From Akkermansia sp. (GTDB taxonomy: Bacteria; Verrucomicrobiota; Verrucomicrobiia; Verrucomicrobiales; Akkermansiaceae): a DNA stretch of 22,672 nt. Where the stretch lies: assembly GCA_017555465.1 (NCBI GenBank), contig JAFZGH010000318.1:1-22672 (forward strand), given 5' to 3'. Positions 13,954 through 21,839 of this stretch are shown piece by piece; positions within the stretch are counted from its first letter, which is position 1; the number at the start of each line of letters is the position of its first letter. The translations under genes and the position numbers were made by a program. The notes below the pieces were generated by a model, which worked only from the letters and a program-made list of their open reading frames with translations, did no database searches and had not been told where the DNA came from.

Positions 13954-15690
13954 ATGCAGAAGAGTGTATCAGATCAGGTGGTGGAAATGCTGGTGAACGC
14001 AGGAGTCCGCCGCATATATGGTATGGTGGGCGATGCCTTGCACCCGTTCATGGACGCATTGCAGCGCGATGCCCGTATCCGCTGGGTACATGTGCGCCAT
14101 GAGGAAACTGCCGCCTTTGCCGCCAGTGCTGAGGCGCAGCTGACTGGAGAACTGGCGGTGTGCTGCGGCAGCTGCGGGCCTGGCAACCTGCATCTCATCA
14201 ATGGGCTGTATGATGCCAGCCGCTCGGCAGCGCCGGTGCTGGCCATTGCAGCGCATCTGCCTACGCTGCAGATTGGCACGCATTACATTCACGAAACGCA
14301 CCCCACCTTCTTTTTTCGGGAATGTGCGGCCTATACCGAGCTCGTGAGCCGCCCGCGCCAGCTTCCGCCCGTGTTGGCAGAAGCTATGCGGACGGCCCGC
14401 GCCCGGCGCGGGGTAGGCATGCTGGTGCTGCCGGGGGATGTGGCAGGCATGCCTTGTGTAGAGGATGCCGCAGAGAGCCCGGTTCTGCCACCCGTGCCGC
14501 CCCTGCTGCACCCCGGATCTGGGGTGATACCACGCATGGCTGACATGCTGGGCGCCTCCCGGCGCATCACCTTTTTATGCGGCATAGGCAGTGCCGGGGC
14601 AGAGGCAGATATCGTGGCGCTGGCCAGGCATCTGCAGGCGCCGGTGGCTTATACGCTCAGAGCTAAGGATTTGCTGGAGAAAGATAACCCTAATGCCGTG
14701 GGCATGACCGGCCTGCTCGGCTGGGGCGGGGCGGTGCATGCAGTGCTGGATTGCGATGTGTTGGTTATGTGGGGGTCAGATTTTCCATATCGTGATTTCT
14801 TACCCCGCAAAGCGAGGGTGATTCAGGTGGATACAGATGCTACGGCGTTGGGGCGTCGAGTTCCGTTGGCACTGGCCGTGCAGGCAGATGCCGGGGTGGT
14901 GGCTCGCCAGCTGCTGCGCGTGGTGCCGCCGAATCAGTCCGATGATTTCCTGCGTGCCATGCAGAATCACCATGCCCGCGAGGTTTCATCTATCACTCAG
15001 AGTTTGCGCATTGTGGATGAAGACGCGCCCTTGCGTCCGGAGCTGCTGACCCGCCTGGTGAGCGACCACGCAGAGCCGGATGCCGTCTTTACCGTCGATA
15101 CCGGAACGCCGGATCTTTGGTGCGCGCGCTACCTTCAGGCATTAGGAACGCGTCGCATCCTCGGCTCGTTCAACCACGGTTCCATGGGCTGCGCTTTGGC
15201 CATGGCCATCGGGGCTAAGGCTGCATTCCGCACCCGGCAGGTCATCGCTTTGTGCGGAGATGGCGGCATTTCCATGCTGGTGGGTGACCTGCTTACTCTC
15301 TTACAGGAGGGACTTGCCGTCAAAGTGCTGGTGTACAATAACTCCGAGCTGGATTATGCTGCCATTGAGCAGATGAAATCTGGTATTCATTCCCCCATCG
15401 GGACTGCCTTGCGCACCACCAGCTTTGCTGCCGTGGCTCGCGCCATGGGGATGAGTGCGTGGCGTATTTCCCGTGTGGATGAGGCGATACCCGCCGTCAA
15501 GTCCTGGCTGGCGGCAGAAGGACCGGCTTTGCTGGATGCTGCGGTGGATCGGCACGCCTTGCCCCTTCCGCCTGGACTCACCTTCATGGAAGGACTGGGC
15601 TATTGCAAGAGCCTGGGCGAACAATCCGCCCACGCCTCGCTGGATGCCGTGAAGCGCCTCCTCTTCGGTAACCGCCGCTTTTTCAATTAA
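13954..15690 (+). CDS. poxB: Pyruvate dehydrogenase (quinone) / pyruvate oxidase (578 aa)
   Basis: PoxB is a ThDP- and FAD-dependent enzyme that oxidises pyruvate to acetate and CO2 and passes electrons to membrane quinone. The N-terminal pyrimidine-binding domain includes VRHEETAAFAASAEAQLTGE, with the conserved Glu of the HEE motif (49-51), and SCGPGNLHLINGLYD. A central FAD-type domain follows, with GMTGLLGWGG. The PP domain near residue 435 has GDGGISMLVGDLL and, further on, VYNNSE, the GDG...NN diphosphate/Mg site. Wording and length are very close to E. coli PoxB (572 aa), including a short C-terminal tail where the membrane anchor sits. The start is uncertain: ATGs at 13936, 13945 and 13954 are in frame. 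I prefer 13954 because it aligns residue for residue with the E. coli N-terminus as I remember it. The stop shares TTAA with convergent ruvC. Confidence 0.9.
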   Translation: MQKSVSDQVVEMLVNAGVRRIYGMVGDALHPFMDALQRDARIRWVHVRHEETAAFAASAEAQLTGELAVCCGSCGPGNLHLINGLYDASRSAAPVLAIAAHLPTLQIGTHYIHETHPTFFFRECAAYTELVSRPRQLPPVLAEAMRTARARRGVGMLVLPGDVAGMPCVEDAAESPVLPPVPPLLHPGSGVIPRMADMLGASRRITFLCGIGSAGAEADIVALARHLQAPVAYTLRAKDLLEKDNPNAVGMTGLLGWGGAVHAVLDCDVLVMWGSDFPYRDFLPRKARVIQVDTDATALGRRVPLALAVQADAGVVARQLLRVVPPNQSDDFLRAMQNHHAREVSSITQSLRIVDEDAPLRPELLTRLVSDHAEPDAVFTVDTGTPDLWCARYLQALGTRRILGSFNHGSMGCALAMAIGAKAAFRTRQVIALCGDGGISMLVGDLLTLLQEGLAVKVLVYNNSELDYAAIEQMKSGIHSPIGTALRTTSFAAVARAMGMSAWRISRVDEAIPAVKSWLAAEGPALLDAAVDRHALPLPPGLTFMEGLGYCKSLGEQSAHASLDAVKRLLFGNRRFFN

Positions 15691-16193
15691 ATATACTTGC
15701 GTTCGCGGAAGAGGTGGGCGCGGAGGGGATCGGTGGCGGCCAGGTGGGTGTAGCCGATGGCGAGTGCATCGGCGGCATCGGGGGCGGGTGTTTCGGTGAG
15801 GGCGAGCAGGGCGCGCATCATGAAGGCGACCTGTTGTTTGCCGGCGCCACCGCGGCCCACGGTGGCCAGTTTGACGCAGGAGGGCGGGTATTCCATGATG
15901 CGCAGCCCGTGTTTGGCCGCGGCCAGCACAGAGGCTGCGCGGGCGGAGCCCATGGTGATGGCGGTGCGGTGGCTCTGCACGTAGATGATGCCTTCGATGG
16001 CGAGTTCATCGGGCTGCCATTTTTCGATGAGGGCGCACACATGCTCATGAATGGCCAGCAGACACTGGCTCTGGCTGAGCCTGGCGGGCAGGGAGAGAGT
16101 GCCGTATTCCAGCGCGCGCGGGGCGCGGTAATCGCCGTCGATTACCGCGTATCCCGTGTTGCGGATGGCGGGGTCTATGCTGACAACGCGCAT
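15687..16193 (-). CDS. ruvC: Holliday junction endodeoxyribonuclease RuvC (168 aa)
   Basis: RuvC resolves Holliday junctions after branch migration by RuvAB. The RNase H-like fold is recognisable and the four acidic catalytic residues are in register: Asp7 (VVSIDPAIRNTGYAV), Glu67 (LAIEGIIY), Asp139 and Asp142 (PDAADALAIGYTH). The conserved segment PPSCVKLATVGRGGAGKQQV is also present. The length is normal. It is the last gene of a minus-strand cluster, nine bases after the helicase stop, without an SD, so it probably depends on read-through translation. ruvA and ruvB are not in the window. Its stop codon overlaps the poxB stop through a shared TTAA. Confidence 0.93.
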   Translation of the reverse strand: MRVVSIDPAIRNTGYAVIDGDYRAPRALEYGTLSLPARLSQSQCLLAIHEHVCALIEKWQPDELAIEGIIYVQSHRTAITMGSARAASVLAAAKHGLRIMEYPPSCVKLATVGRGGAGKQQVAFMMRALLALTETPAPDAADALAIGYTHLAATDPLRAHLFRERKYI

Positions 16194-16202
16194 GGCCGTG
16201 AA

Positions 16203-17444
16203 TCAGCGGCGGCGGCGCTTGGGGGCAGTGGGGCGCGGCTTGCGCACCGGGCGCACCGGGCCGTCCTCCAGCAGGGCGGTGTAGGCGTAGTTGAAGCCTT
16301 CCAGCTTGCGGCGGGCAATCTTGCGGTTGATGAAGATTTCCACACTCTTGGCGAAGTCCACTTCATCTGCAGTGAGCAGGGTGAAGGCATCGCCGGTGGA
16401 TTCGGCGCGGCCTGTGCGGCCGATGCGGTGAACATAGTCCTCCGGGTTTTCCGGCACGCGGTAGTTGATGACGTGGGTCACGCCGTTGATGTCGATGCCG
16501 CGGGCGGCTACATCGGTGGCCACGAGGATGCGGAATTTGTCCTCCTTGAATCCCTTGAGGGCGGCCATGCGTTCTTTCTGGCCGATGTCGGAGTGCATCA
16601 CCGTGACTTCATCCTTCCAGCCAGCGTTGGCCAGCATGGTGCCCACGGTGTCTGCCTCCTTGCGGGTGCGGGTGAAAATCATGAGGTTCTGGAAATCGGT
16701 GGCTTTGACGAGGGCGAGCAGCAAATCGTCCCGCTGGTCGAGGCCCACTGGGTAGAACGCGTGGGAAATGGTGCTGGCCACCTCGCGGCGGGCAATGGCG
16801 ATTTCCACCGGGTCAGTCAGGCACCATTTGGCAAAGCCCTGCAGAATCTGCGGCATGGTGGCAGAGAAGAAGAGGGTCTGGCGGCCTTCCCACGGGCAGA
16901 GGTTCACAATCTTGCGTACGATGGGCAGGAAGCCCATGTCCGTCATGCGGTCCACTTCATCCAGCACTAGGTGTTTGATGGCCTTGAACTTCATGTTGCC
17001 GCGGTAGAAGTGGTCAATGAGACGGCCGGGGGTGGCCACAACGACGTCGACGCCTTTTTTGAGTTCATCGGTCTGGGCGCCATAGCCCACGCCGCCGTAG
17101 AGCAGCCCCACCTTGATATCGGTGTGCTTTGCGTAGGTGCGGAAGGATTCTGCCAGCTGGTCGGCGAGCTCGCGGGTGGGCTCAAGCACGAGCACCTGGG
17201 GCTGCCCGGTGTGGGTGATGCTGTTGAGCAGGGGCAGGGCGAATGCTGCGGATTTGCCCGTGCCGGTCTGGGAGGCGCCAATCACGTCCTTTCCCTGCAT
17301 AATCTGGGGAATGGCCTGCTCCTGAATCGGGGTCGGGTTCTCATAGCCGCAATCCTTTACGGCTTCCAGAATGGGGGCGGAGAGCCCCAGTTCTTCGAAT
17401 GTCATCTTCGTTTCCGTTGTCGTTTGTTGTGTAAAATCGTCCAT
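16203..17444 (-). CDS. DEAD-box-family RNA helicase, RhlE-like, with DEVD motif II (413 aa)
   Basis: An ATP-dependent RNA helicase, probably for ribosome assembly or RNA turnover. The Q-motif region is MTFEELGLSAPILEAVKDCG (14-33) with PTPIQEQAIP; motif I is SQTGTGKS (58-65), Ia PTRELADQ, Ib TPGR, motif II LDEVD (161-165), III SAT (194-196), then MIFTRTR, VATDVAARGIDI and HRIGRTGR. Domain order and LDEVDRMTDMGF place it with RhlE. The third residue of the DEAD motif is Val instead of Ala, a conservative change that should not stop ATP hydrolysis since both acidic residues remain. The basic C-terminus (RPVRKPRPTAPKRRRR) fits RNA binding. The start at 17444 is used; ATG 17405 (MTFEELG) is possible. 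Nine bases separate it from the MBL gene before it and from ruvC after it, so the three form an operon. Confidence 0.92.
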   Translation of the reverse strand: MDDFTQQTTTETKMTFEELGLSAPILEAVKDCGYENPTPIQEQAIPQIMQGKDVIGASQTGTGKSAAFALPLLNSITHTGQPQVLVLEPTRELADQLAESFRTYAKHTDIKVGLLYGGVGYGAQTDELKKGVDVVVATPGRLIDHFYRGNMKFKAIKHLVLDEVDRMTDMGFLPIVRKIVNLCPWEGRQTLFFSATMPQILQGFAKWCLTDPVEIAIARREVASTISHAFYPVGLDQRDDLLLALVKATDFQNLMIFTRTRKEADTVGTMLANAGWKDEVTVMHSDIGQKERMAALKGFKEDKFRILVATDVAARGIDINGVTHVINYRVPENPEDYVHRIGRTGRAESTGDAFTLLTADEVDFAKSVEIFINRKIARRKLEGFNYAYTALLEDGPVRPVRKPRPTAPKRRRR

Positions 17445-17453
17445 GTGCGGTGA

Positions 17454-18080
17454 TCAGCAGATGTAGGGGTTATTGAGCTGCTCTTCGCCAATGGAGCTGG
17501 CGGGGCCGTGGCCGCTGTTCACCGTGGTCTGCGGGGGCAGGGGCATGAGGTGCTCCTGAATGCCGCGCACCAGGGTGCTCATGCTGCCGCCGGGGAAGTC
17601 TGTGCGCCCCACGCTGCCGGCAAAAAGGATATCGCCCACGAAAAGCTCATCATCGCCAGGCAGGTAGTAGGCAGCGCCGTCCGTGGCGTGACCGACAATG
17701 GGGAAAATCTTCCACTCCAGCCCGGCCCAGTCGGCCTTGCGCGGGGCTGTGCCCAGCACTTCGTCCACCTCGTACGGAGGAACCGGCGTAAGCCCCCAGG
17801 CGCCGGCGGCTTCCTCCAGGGTGAGCGTGCGGCTGTAAGGCGCCACTGCGCAAATGCGGCATCCTGTGCGTTCTTTCAGCTCTGCTGCGCCTTCTACGTG
17901 GTCGAAATGCTGGTGTGTGAGCAGAAGATGCGTCAGCTTTGCGCCAGCGGGCAGCTGGCGCTGCACCCAGGCGGCCATGCCCAGCGGGGCATCCACCGCC
18001 ACGTAGCCCTTGCTACCCTCTATCAGGTAGCCATTGCATCCTACGGAACCACCGGTGTAAACCTGTATTTTTCTGCTCAC
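17454..18080 (-). CDS. MBL-fold metallo-hydrolase, glyoxalase II-like (208 aa)
   Basis: A single metallo-beta-lactamase domain of the short glyoxalase II-like (YcbL/GloB2) kind. The metal motif THQHFDHVEG supplies His56, His58, Asp60 and His61; later ligands are the His of VGHATDG, the Asp of FVGDILFAGSVGRTDFPGG and the His of NSGHGPAS. Such enzymes hydrolyse thioesters such as S-lactoylglutathione-type substrates, but the true substrate is open. The usual GHTPGS is GHATDG here, a change next to the metal site. I start it at GTG 18080 (MSRKIQVYTGG) because a TACAAT -10 box ends six bases upstream; a GTG at 18095 would overlap that box. It is the first gene of the MBL-helicase-ruvC operon. Confidence 0.85.
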   Translation of the reverse strand: MSRKIQVYTGGSVGCNGYLIEGSKGYVAVDAPLGMAAWVQRQLPAGAKLTHLLLTHQHFDHVEGAAELKERTGCRICAVAPYSRTLTLEEAAGAWGLTPVPPYEVDEVLGTAPRKADWAGLEWKIFPIVGHATDGAAYYLPGDDELFVGDILFAGSVGRTDFPGGSMSTLVRGIQEHLMPLPPQTTVNSGHGPASSIGEEQLNNPYIC

Positions 18081-18086
18081 GCGCGC

Positions 18087-18115
18087 ATTGTACACGCTTT
18101 CATGGCGTTTGGCGA
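18087..18115 (-). promoter_or_regulatory. Promoter of the MBL-helicase-ruvC operon (leaderless)
   Basis: Minus strand: TCGCCA (18115-18110, four of six), a 17-base spacer and TACAAT (18092-18087, five of six), followed by six bases (GCGCGC) and GTG 18080. Transcription should begin on or next to the start codon. Confidence 0.55.
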
Positions 18116-18149
18116 GCCGAAAGTGCGGCAGTACACCGCAAGAGGCGTA

Positions 18150-18539
18150 TCAGATGTCATTACTCCAATCAACCCACATTATGCACCATACCATGAGTTG
18201 TCCCACCAGTGCATAAGCTACCACAGTCATGACTCCGGCCAGCCAGGTGCGCGTCCAGCTCACCATCTGGAATACTCGTGATACAGCCATGGCACTGGCC
18301 AGAATTCCAACCAGCTGGAAAAGGCCCGTCAGTGCTGTTCCTGTGCTCAGCCGGGACGCGGCAAATCCGCTGAGCATGGAAAGGACCGCCGCCAGCACTA
18401 GTTCCACCAATGCGCATGACATGGCGTTTTTCCAGCGGTGCAGGTTATCAGCTATCCCGAATGCCAGTACCAGCATACCCCAGGTCAGTACACAATACAG
18501 CAGCATGTACCACAGCTCATTGTTGCACACAGGAATCAT
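18150..18539 (-). CDS. Hypothetical four-helix membrane protein (129 aa)
   Basis: I do not recognise this protein. Four hydrophobic segments are visible (about residues 10-29, 40-58, 66-86 and 98-120), ending in a Trp-rich tail (MVWCIMWVDWSNDI). No motif is diagnostic. The start is uncertain: the frame is open further upstream, but ATG 18539 is the first start past the preceding gene's stop that gives a compact membrane protein. It follows the small exported protein by 55 bases on the same strand and is likely cotranscribed with it. The MBL gene downstream has its own promoter. Confidence 0.55.
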   Translation of the reverse strand: MIPVCNNELWYMLLYCVLTWGMLVLAFGIADNLHRWKNAMSCALVELVLAAVLSMLSGFAASRLSTGTALTGLFQLVGILASAMAVSRVFQMVSWTRTWLAGVMTVVAYALVGQLMVWCIMWVDWSNDI

Positions 18540-18594
18540 ACACAGGGGATGATGCTGGTGCGAGATATACTGTTCGCTGATTGTTAGTGTATGT

Positions 18595-19020
18595 TCAGTA
18601 ATGAATGCGTTGTACAGAGAGGCCGTTAACTGTATCCCGGAAAATCTGCAATGTCCTGCCTGATCGTGTCTGAATACAAATCGTGGCAAAACTGCCATCT
18701 TGGCTTACCTGTATCTCGTGCGTCTGGGGTAGCAGCAATTCCTTGATTGCAGATTCAGGAGTGCCGCACTCGCTGGGTGTTGTTAACACTCTCACCAGGT
18801 GTTCTACAGAGGCTTCGAGACCTGCCTGCTGCAGTAAATCCTGCAGTACGGCAGCCAGGCACTCTTGTACAGCACTGTTTTTCTGATGCATCCCGGTCAG
18901 CTCGGTTTCCAGCTGCCACATCACCTCGTTGGGAAGCGGGGTGCGTTTCAGTACAGGCAGACCGTCATCGGCCTGCACAGATGCCAGAAAAAACAGGAAT
19001 GTGGATAGTAGCTGTTTCAT
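18595..19020 (-). CDS. Hypothetical small exported protein (141 aa)
   Basis: ATG 19020 gives a clean signal peptide (MKQLLSTFLFFLASVQA, cleavage before Asp-Asp), so I prefer it to longer upstream frames that would cover the xerC promoter. The mature part is mainly helical (LPNEVMWQLETELTGMHQ; QECLAAVLQDLLQQAGLE) and ends in a beta-like segment (GSFATICIQTRSGRTLQIFR). I know no family for it. It is divergent from xerC with 91 bases between the starts and is followed by the four-helix membrane protein. Confidence 0.6.
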   Translation of the reverse strand: MKQLLSTFLFFLASVQADDGLPVLKRTPLPNEVMWQLETELTGMHQKNSAVQECLAAVLQDLLQQAGLEASVEHLVRVLTTPSECGTPESAIKELLLPQTHEIQVSQDGSFATICIQTRSGRTLQIFRDTVNGLSVQRIHY

Positions 19021-19033
19021 CAGGAACACGCCC

Positions 19034-19062
19034 ATACTGCCAGAGCGCCCCGGCTCTGTCAA
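19034..19062 (-). promoter_or_regulatory. Promoter of the small exported protein gene
   Basis: Minus strand: a perfect TTGACA (19062-19057), 17 bases, and a weak CAGTAT (19039-19034). The start codon at 19020 is 13 bases beyond the -10. It sits back to back with the xerC promoter, only 13 bases separating the two -35 boxes. Confidence 0.4.
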
Positions 19063-19075
19063 TGCAATTCTGCAC

Positions 19076-19104
19076 TTGTGTCTCAGCGGTAAATGTGCTA
19101 CAAC
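19076..19104 (+). promoter_or_regulatory. Promoter of xerC (leaderless)
   Basis: TTGTGT (19076-19081), 17 bases, TACAAC (19099-19104), then exactly seven bases before GTG 19112. The mRNA should begin with the GTG codon. Confidence 0.6.
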
Positions 19105-19111
19105 TAGCCGA

Positions 19112-20044
19112 GTGAATTCAACCGCTGCAGAGCTTGGGCCTCTTGTGTTCCGTTTCCTTGAGTATCTGGAAGCAGAACGCAATGCATCTCCCCGCACCGT
19201 AGAGGCTTATCACCGCTCTCTGCAACTTTTCCGCCGCTGGGCTGGGGAAAATTTTGAGGCATGGGAACACTGCGAGGCAGATGTGTTCCGCTCCTGGTTG
19301 TATGAGGCTCTCAATGAGCAGCTCAAGCCATCTACCATCCGCTTGCGCTTTGCTGCTCTGCGTTCGTTTTACGAATACCTGATGCGTCGCGAGGGATTGC
19401 AGGCCAGCCCTCTGGCCGAGGTGAGCCTGCCGCGTGCTTCTCAAAGCCTGCCGGTGCACCTCTCTCTGCACCAGATGGAAGAGCTGCTGGCTTTACCCCT
19501 GCGTATCCCTCCTGATAAAAAGAGTCCGGCCTGGTTGCCATACCGGGATGTGGCGATTCTGGAATTGTTTTATTCCTGCGGTATGCGTTTGAGCGAACTG
19601 GTGGCGCTGGATGCTGATTCCCTGCGTCCGGGGGAAAACTGCATCCGGGTGCTGGGCAAGGGCCGCAAGGTGCGTCTGGTTCCAGTGGGGGATTACGCCC
19701 GCGATGCGGTGGAGCGTTATCGTGAAATGGCCGGGGTGCAGGGGCGTGAGCCTCTTTTCATCAGCCGTCTGGGGTTGCGGATGAGTTGTCGCAGCGTGCA
19801 GCTCATGCTGGATAAATATCTGCGCTGCTCCAATATACCCTTCCATATATCTCCGCACAAACTGCGCCATACCTTTGCCACTCATCTGCTTGATGCGGGG
19901 GCCGATTTACGTGCTGTGCAGGAGCTCCTCGGACACAGTTCCCTGGCCACTACTCAGATATATACGCATGTTACCAAAACTCGCATGCAGCAGGTATATC
20001 GGCAGGCGCATCCCCGCGCCAGCTGGGATGAGATTAATTCTTGA
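19112..20044 (+). CDS. xerC: Tyrosine recombinase XerC/XerD-like (310 aa)
   Basis: A site-specific recombinase of the type that resolves chromosome dimers at dif. The SAM-like core-binding domain spans about residues 8-100 (FRFLEYLEAERNASPRTVEA); the catalytic domain follows with Arg159 (SCGMRLSEL), Lys183 (VLGKGRKVRLVP), His249 and Arg252 (SPHKLRHTFATHLL), His275 (LLGHSSLATTQIYTH) and the nucleophile Tyr284. All six active-site residues are present and the length is that of housekeeping Xer proteins, so this is not a typical phage integrase; no attachment repeats are visible nearby. XerC and XerD cannot be separated by eye, so the symbol is tentative. The GTG start is supported by the promoter ending seven bases upstream and by the normal N-terminus it gives. 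Its last 11 bases overlap the convergent TPR gene. Confidence 0.88.
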   Translation: MNSTAAELGPLVFRFLEYLEAERNASPRTVEAYHRSLQLFRRWAGENFEAWEHCEADVFRSWLYEALNEQLKPSTIRLRFAALRSFYEYLMRREGLQASPLAEVSLPRASQSLPVHLSLHQMEELLALPLRIPPDKKSPAWLPYRDVAILELFYSCGMRLSELVALDADSLRPGENCIRVLGKGRKVRLVPVGDYARDAVERYREMAGVQGREPLFISRLGLRMSCRSVQLMLDKYLRCSNIPFHISPHKLRHTFATHLLDAGADLRAVQELLGHSSLATTQIYTHVTKTRMQQVYRQAHPRASWDEINS

Positions 20045-20918
20045 GCAGTTCGTCAATGCCCGTGGTTGGGAATCGCAGGTCATTGCGTGCAAAGCTGCGC
20101 AGATGCTTGATAGCTCGTTCCTTTGAACCGAATAATTGTTCCAGCGACAGCTTTTCGCCCGCGGGCACATCCAGCTTATTCTGCAGCACAACCAGCAGAC
20201 AGCGTAGAGAGGGAGACCGGTGGCGTTCTTCGTTGTACAGCTCCCGTCCGAGTTCCCACGCTTCTTGCTCTCGCCCGCGAATGCGGCAGAGATTATAAAA
20301 CTCCCAGCGGCGGTACATGGGTGAAGCTCCCAGTTCCACCGCTCTGCGGTAATCCTCTACAGCCCGGCTGAAGTTTGTGCGGCGGGCCAGGTCTTCGTCA
20401 AAAGCTGCCATTTGTAGCCAGAGCAGGGCGCTCTGCGGGTTATTGGCAATCCCTGCTTGCAGGAAACGCTCGGCCGCATCCAGATAATCCTTACTCTGCA
20501 GGGCGCGTTCATACGCTCCTGCATTTTCGCGTCCATTTACCCAGGCTACGGCATTGGTGCCCATATCGCGGGCGGCGCGAATCCAGTAATTCACTCGCTG
20601 CGGACAGAGTGTGGTAACCTGCTCCCAGCGACGGCGGGCTCTCGGCCAGTCCTGCTGAATCCAGGCGTTCGTGGCATCTACACACAGCATCTCCGCAGCA
20701 AATGTACGTAATCCTCCCAGCGCAAACAATGCCAGCTTCTGCGAAAGGGCGTCAGTCTGCTTATAATCTGGGGCTGGTAAATGCAAGCGTACTCCTGCTT
20801 CCTGCCGCTGGGCGTACTTTACCAGAGGTTGCAGCGCCCAGCCTGCAACCATCAGTGTGCCCAGAGCTCCGCACACGCAGAGCCCCTGGCACATAGTGCT
20901 GACAGGTTTCAATTTCAT
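20034..20918 (-). CDS. Hypothetical membrane-anchored TPR-like protein (294 aa)
   Basis: An N-terminal hydrophobic segment (about residues 9-32, LCVCGALGTLMVAGWALQPL) anchors it to the inner membrane. A second, milder hydrophobic stretch is near 62-80. The rest is helical with TPR-like units: ATNAWIQQDWPRARRRWEQV, YLDAAERFLQAGIANNPQSA, FSRAVEDYRRAVELGASPMY and then REQEAWELGRELYNEERHRS. Repeats of this kind bind partner proteins; no partner is named by context. It begins within the panE stop (ATGA, 20915-20918) and is therefore translationally coupled to panE, an unexpected partner. It overlaps the xerC 3' end by 11 bases. Confidence 0.7.
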   Translation of the reverse strand: MKLKPVSTMCQGLCVCGALGTLMVAGWALQPLVKYAQRQEAGVRLHLPAPDYKQTDALSQKLALFALGGLRTFAAEMLCVDATNAWIQQDWPRARRRWEQVTTLCPQRVNYWIRAARDMGTNAVAWVNGRENAGAYERALQSKDYLDAAERFLQAGIANNPQSALLWLQMAAFDEDLARRTNFSRAVEDYRRAVELGASPMYRRWEFYNLCRIRGREQEAWELGRELYNEERHRSPSLRCLLVVLQNKLDVPAGEKLSLEQLFGSKERAIKHLRSFARNDLRFPTTGIDELLKN

Positions 20919-21832
20919 GCGCGCCCCAGTTGCTCACGAATATCAGCAGCCAGCTGTTCCCAGTGGGGCACAGAAACTCCGGCTTCCCGGGCTCGTTCCA
21001 GCGTGCTGCCCCAGATAGCATCATACTCCACAGGCCGGCCTCGCAGTAAATCCACTGCGCTGCTTGGTACAAATTCGCCCATGATGCGCGTGCGCTCCAT
21101 CTGGTGGCGTACTATGTCCATAGGCAGCTGGTATCCGCGCGCTGATGCTGCTGCACACACTTCCTGCATGATGGCTTCGGCGCGCTCTGGTTGCCCCGGC
21201 ATGGTAAAGAGTTTCTTGACGCTGATGCCGCCGTGCGCTACGCACAGACCATTGAACGGGATATTCCATGTGAGCTTGCACCATTGAATCTGCTCAGCAT
21301 GGTCAAAGGCGCTGGAGCCAATGCGGGCCTGCTCAAACAAGCCCGCCAATTCCTTTGCCCTGGCAGAGCCAGCGGCGGAACTGATGAACGGGGCAAACTG
21401 AATCTCCCCACCCTCCAGATGCCGGATTTTGCCCGGCTCATCCATCATGCAGCACACAAAGCAGAGCCCGATGTAAATGCGCTTTGCCGGCACCATGGCG
21501 GAAATAGCCTCTGCATTGCCCATACCATTCTGCAGGGTCAGCACTTCCGTGCTCTCGTGCACCAGCGCGGGCAGGTAGGCGCCCAGCTGGTCATTGCAGG
21601 TAGTCTTCCAGCAGACGATTACTAAATCCACCGGGCCGCATTCCTCCGCTCTGCGGCATACATTCACCTGCGGCAGGTGAATATCTCCGTGCACACTCTC
21701 CACATGCAGCCCTTCTGTCTTCAGCGGCTCATACACAGAGCGTCCGATGAAGCACACTTCGTGGCCTGCTTCCGCCAGCCGTGCTCCATAGTAGCACCCC
21801 AGTGCACCAGCCCCTAAAATCGCAATCTTCAT
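20915..21832 (-). CDS. panE: 2-dehydropantoate 2-reductase (305 aa)
   Basis: PanE reduces ketopantoate to pantoate with NADPH in pantothenate (coenzyme A) synthesis. The Rossmann motif is at the N-terminus (MKIAILGAGALGCYYGARLA, GxGxxG at 7-12), with Arg31 after the second strand suiting the NADPH phosphate. TLQNGMGNAE (99-108) and the catalytic Lys186 with conserved Asn190 and Asn194 (WCKLTWNIPFNGL) follow, and the C-terminal helical domain ends with PVEYDAIWGSTLERARE. All hallmarks of the ApbA/PanE family are seen; some homologues reduce other 2-keto acids. ATG 21832 is chosen over an upstream in-frame start because a promoter ends seven bases before it and because it puts MKIAILG at the start. 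Confidence 0.9.
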   Translation of the reverse strand: MKIAILGAGALGCYYGARLAEAGHEVCFIGRSVYEPLKTEGLHVESVHGDIHLPQVNVCRRAEECGPVDLVIVCWKTTCNDQLGAYLPALVHESTEVLTLQNGMGNAEAISAMVPAKRIYIGLCFVCCMMDEPGKIRHLEGGEIQFAPFISSAAGSARAKELAGLFEQARIGSSAFDHAEQIQWCKLTWNIPFNGLCVAHGGISVKKLFTMPGQPERAEAIMQEVCAAASARGYQLPMDIVRHQMERTRIMGEFVPSSAVDLLRGRPVEYDAIWGSTLERAREAGVSVPHWEQLAADIREQLGRA

Positions 21833-21839
21833 GCCCTTT

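Noticed and set aside
15714..16970. Long plus-strand open frame (418 codons) rich in Gly, Ala and His
   Set aside because: It lies antisense to ruvC and the helicase, whose catalytic motifs are intact; its composition is what the reverse strand of GC-rich coding DNA gives, and it has no start signal.
19112..20044. Phage or genomic-island integrase
   Set aside because: The length and motifs are those of housekeeping XerC/XerD, no att-like repeats or tRNA lie nearby, and the neighbours are core genes.
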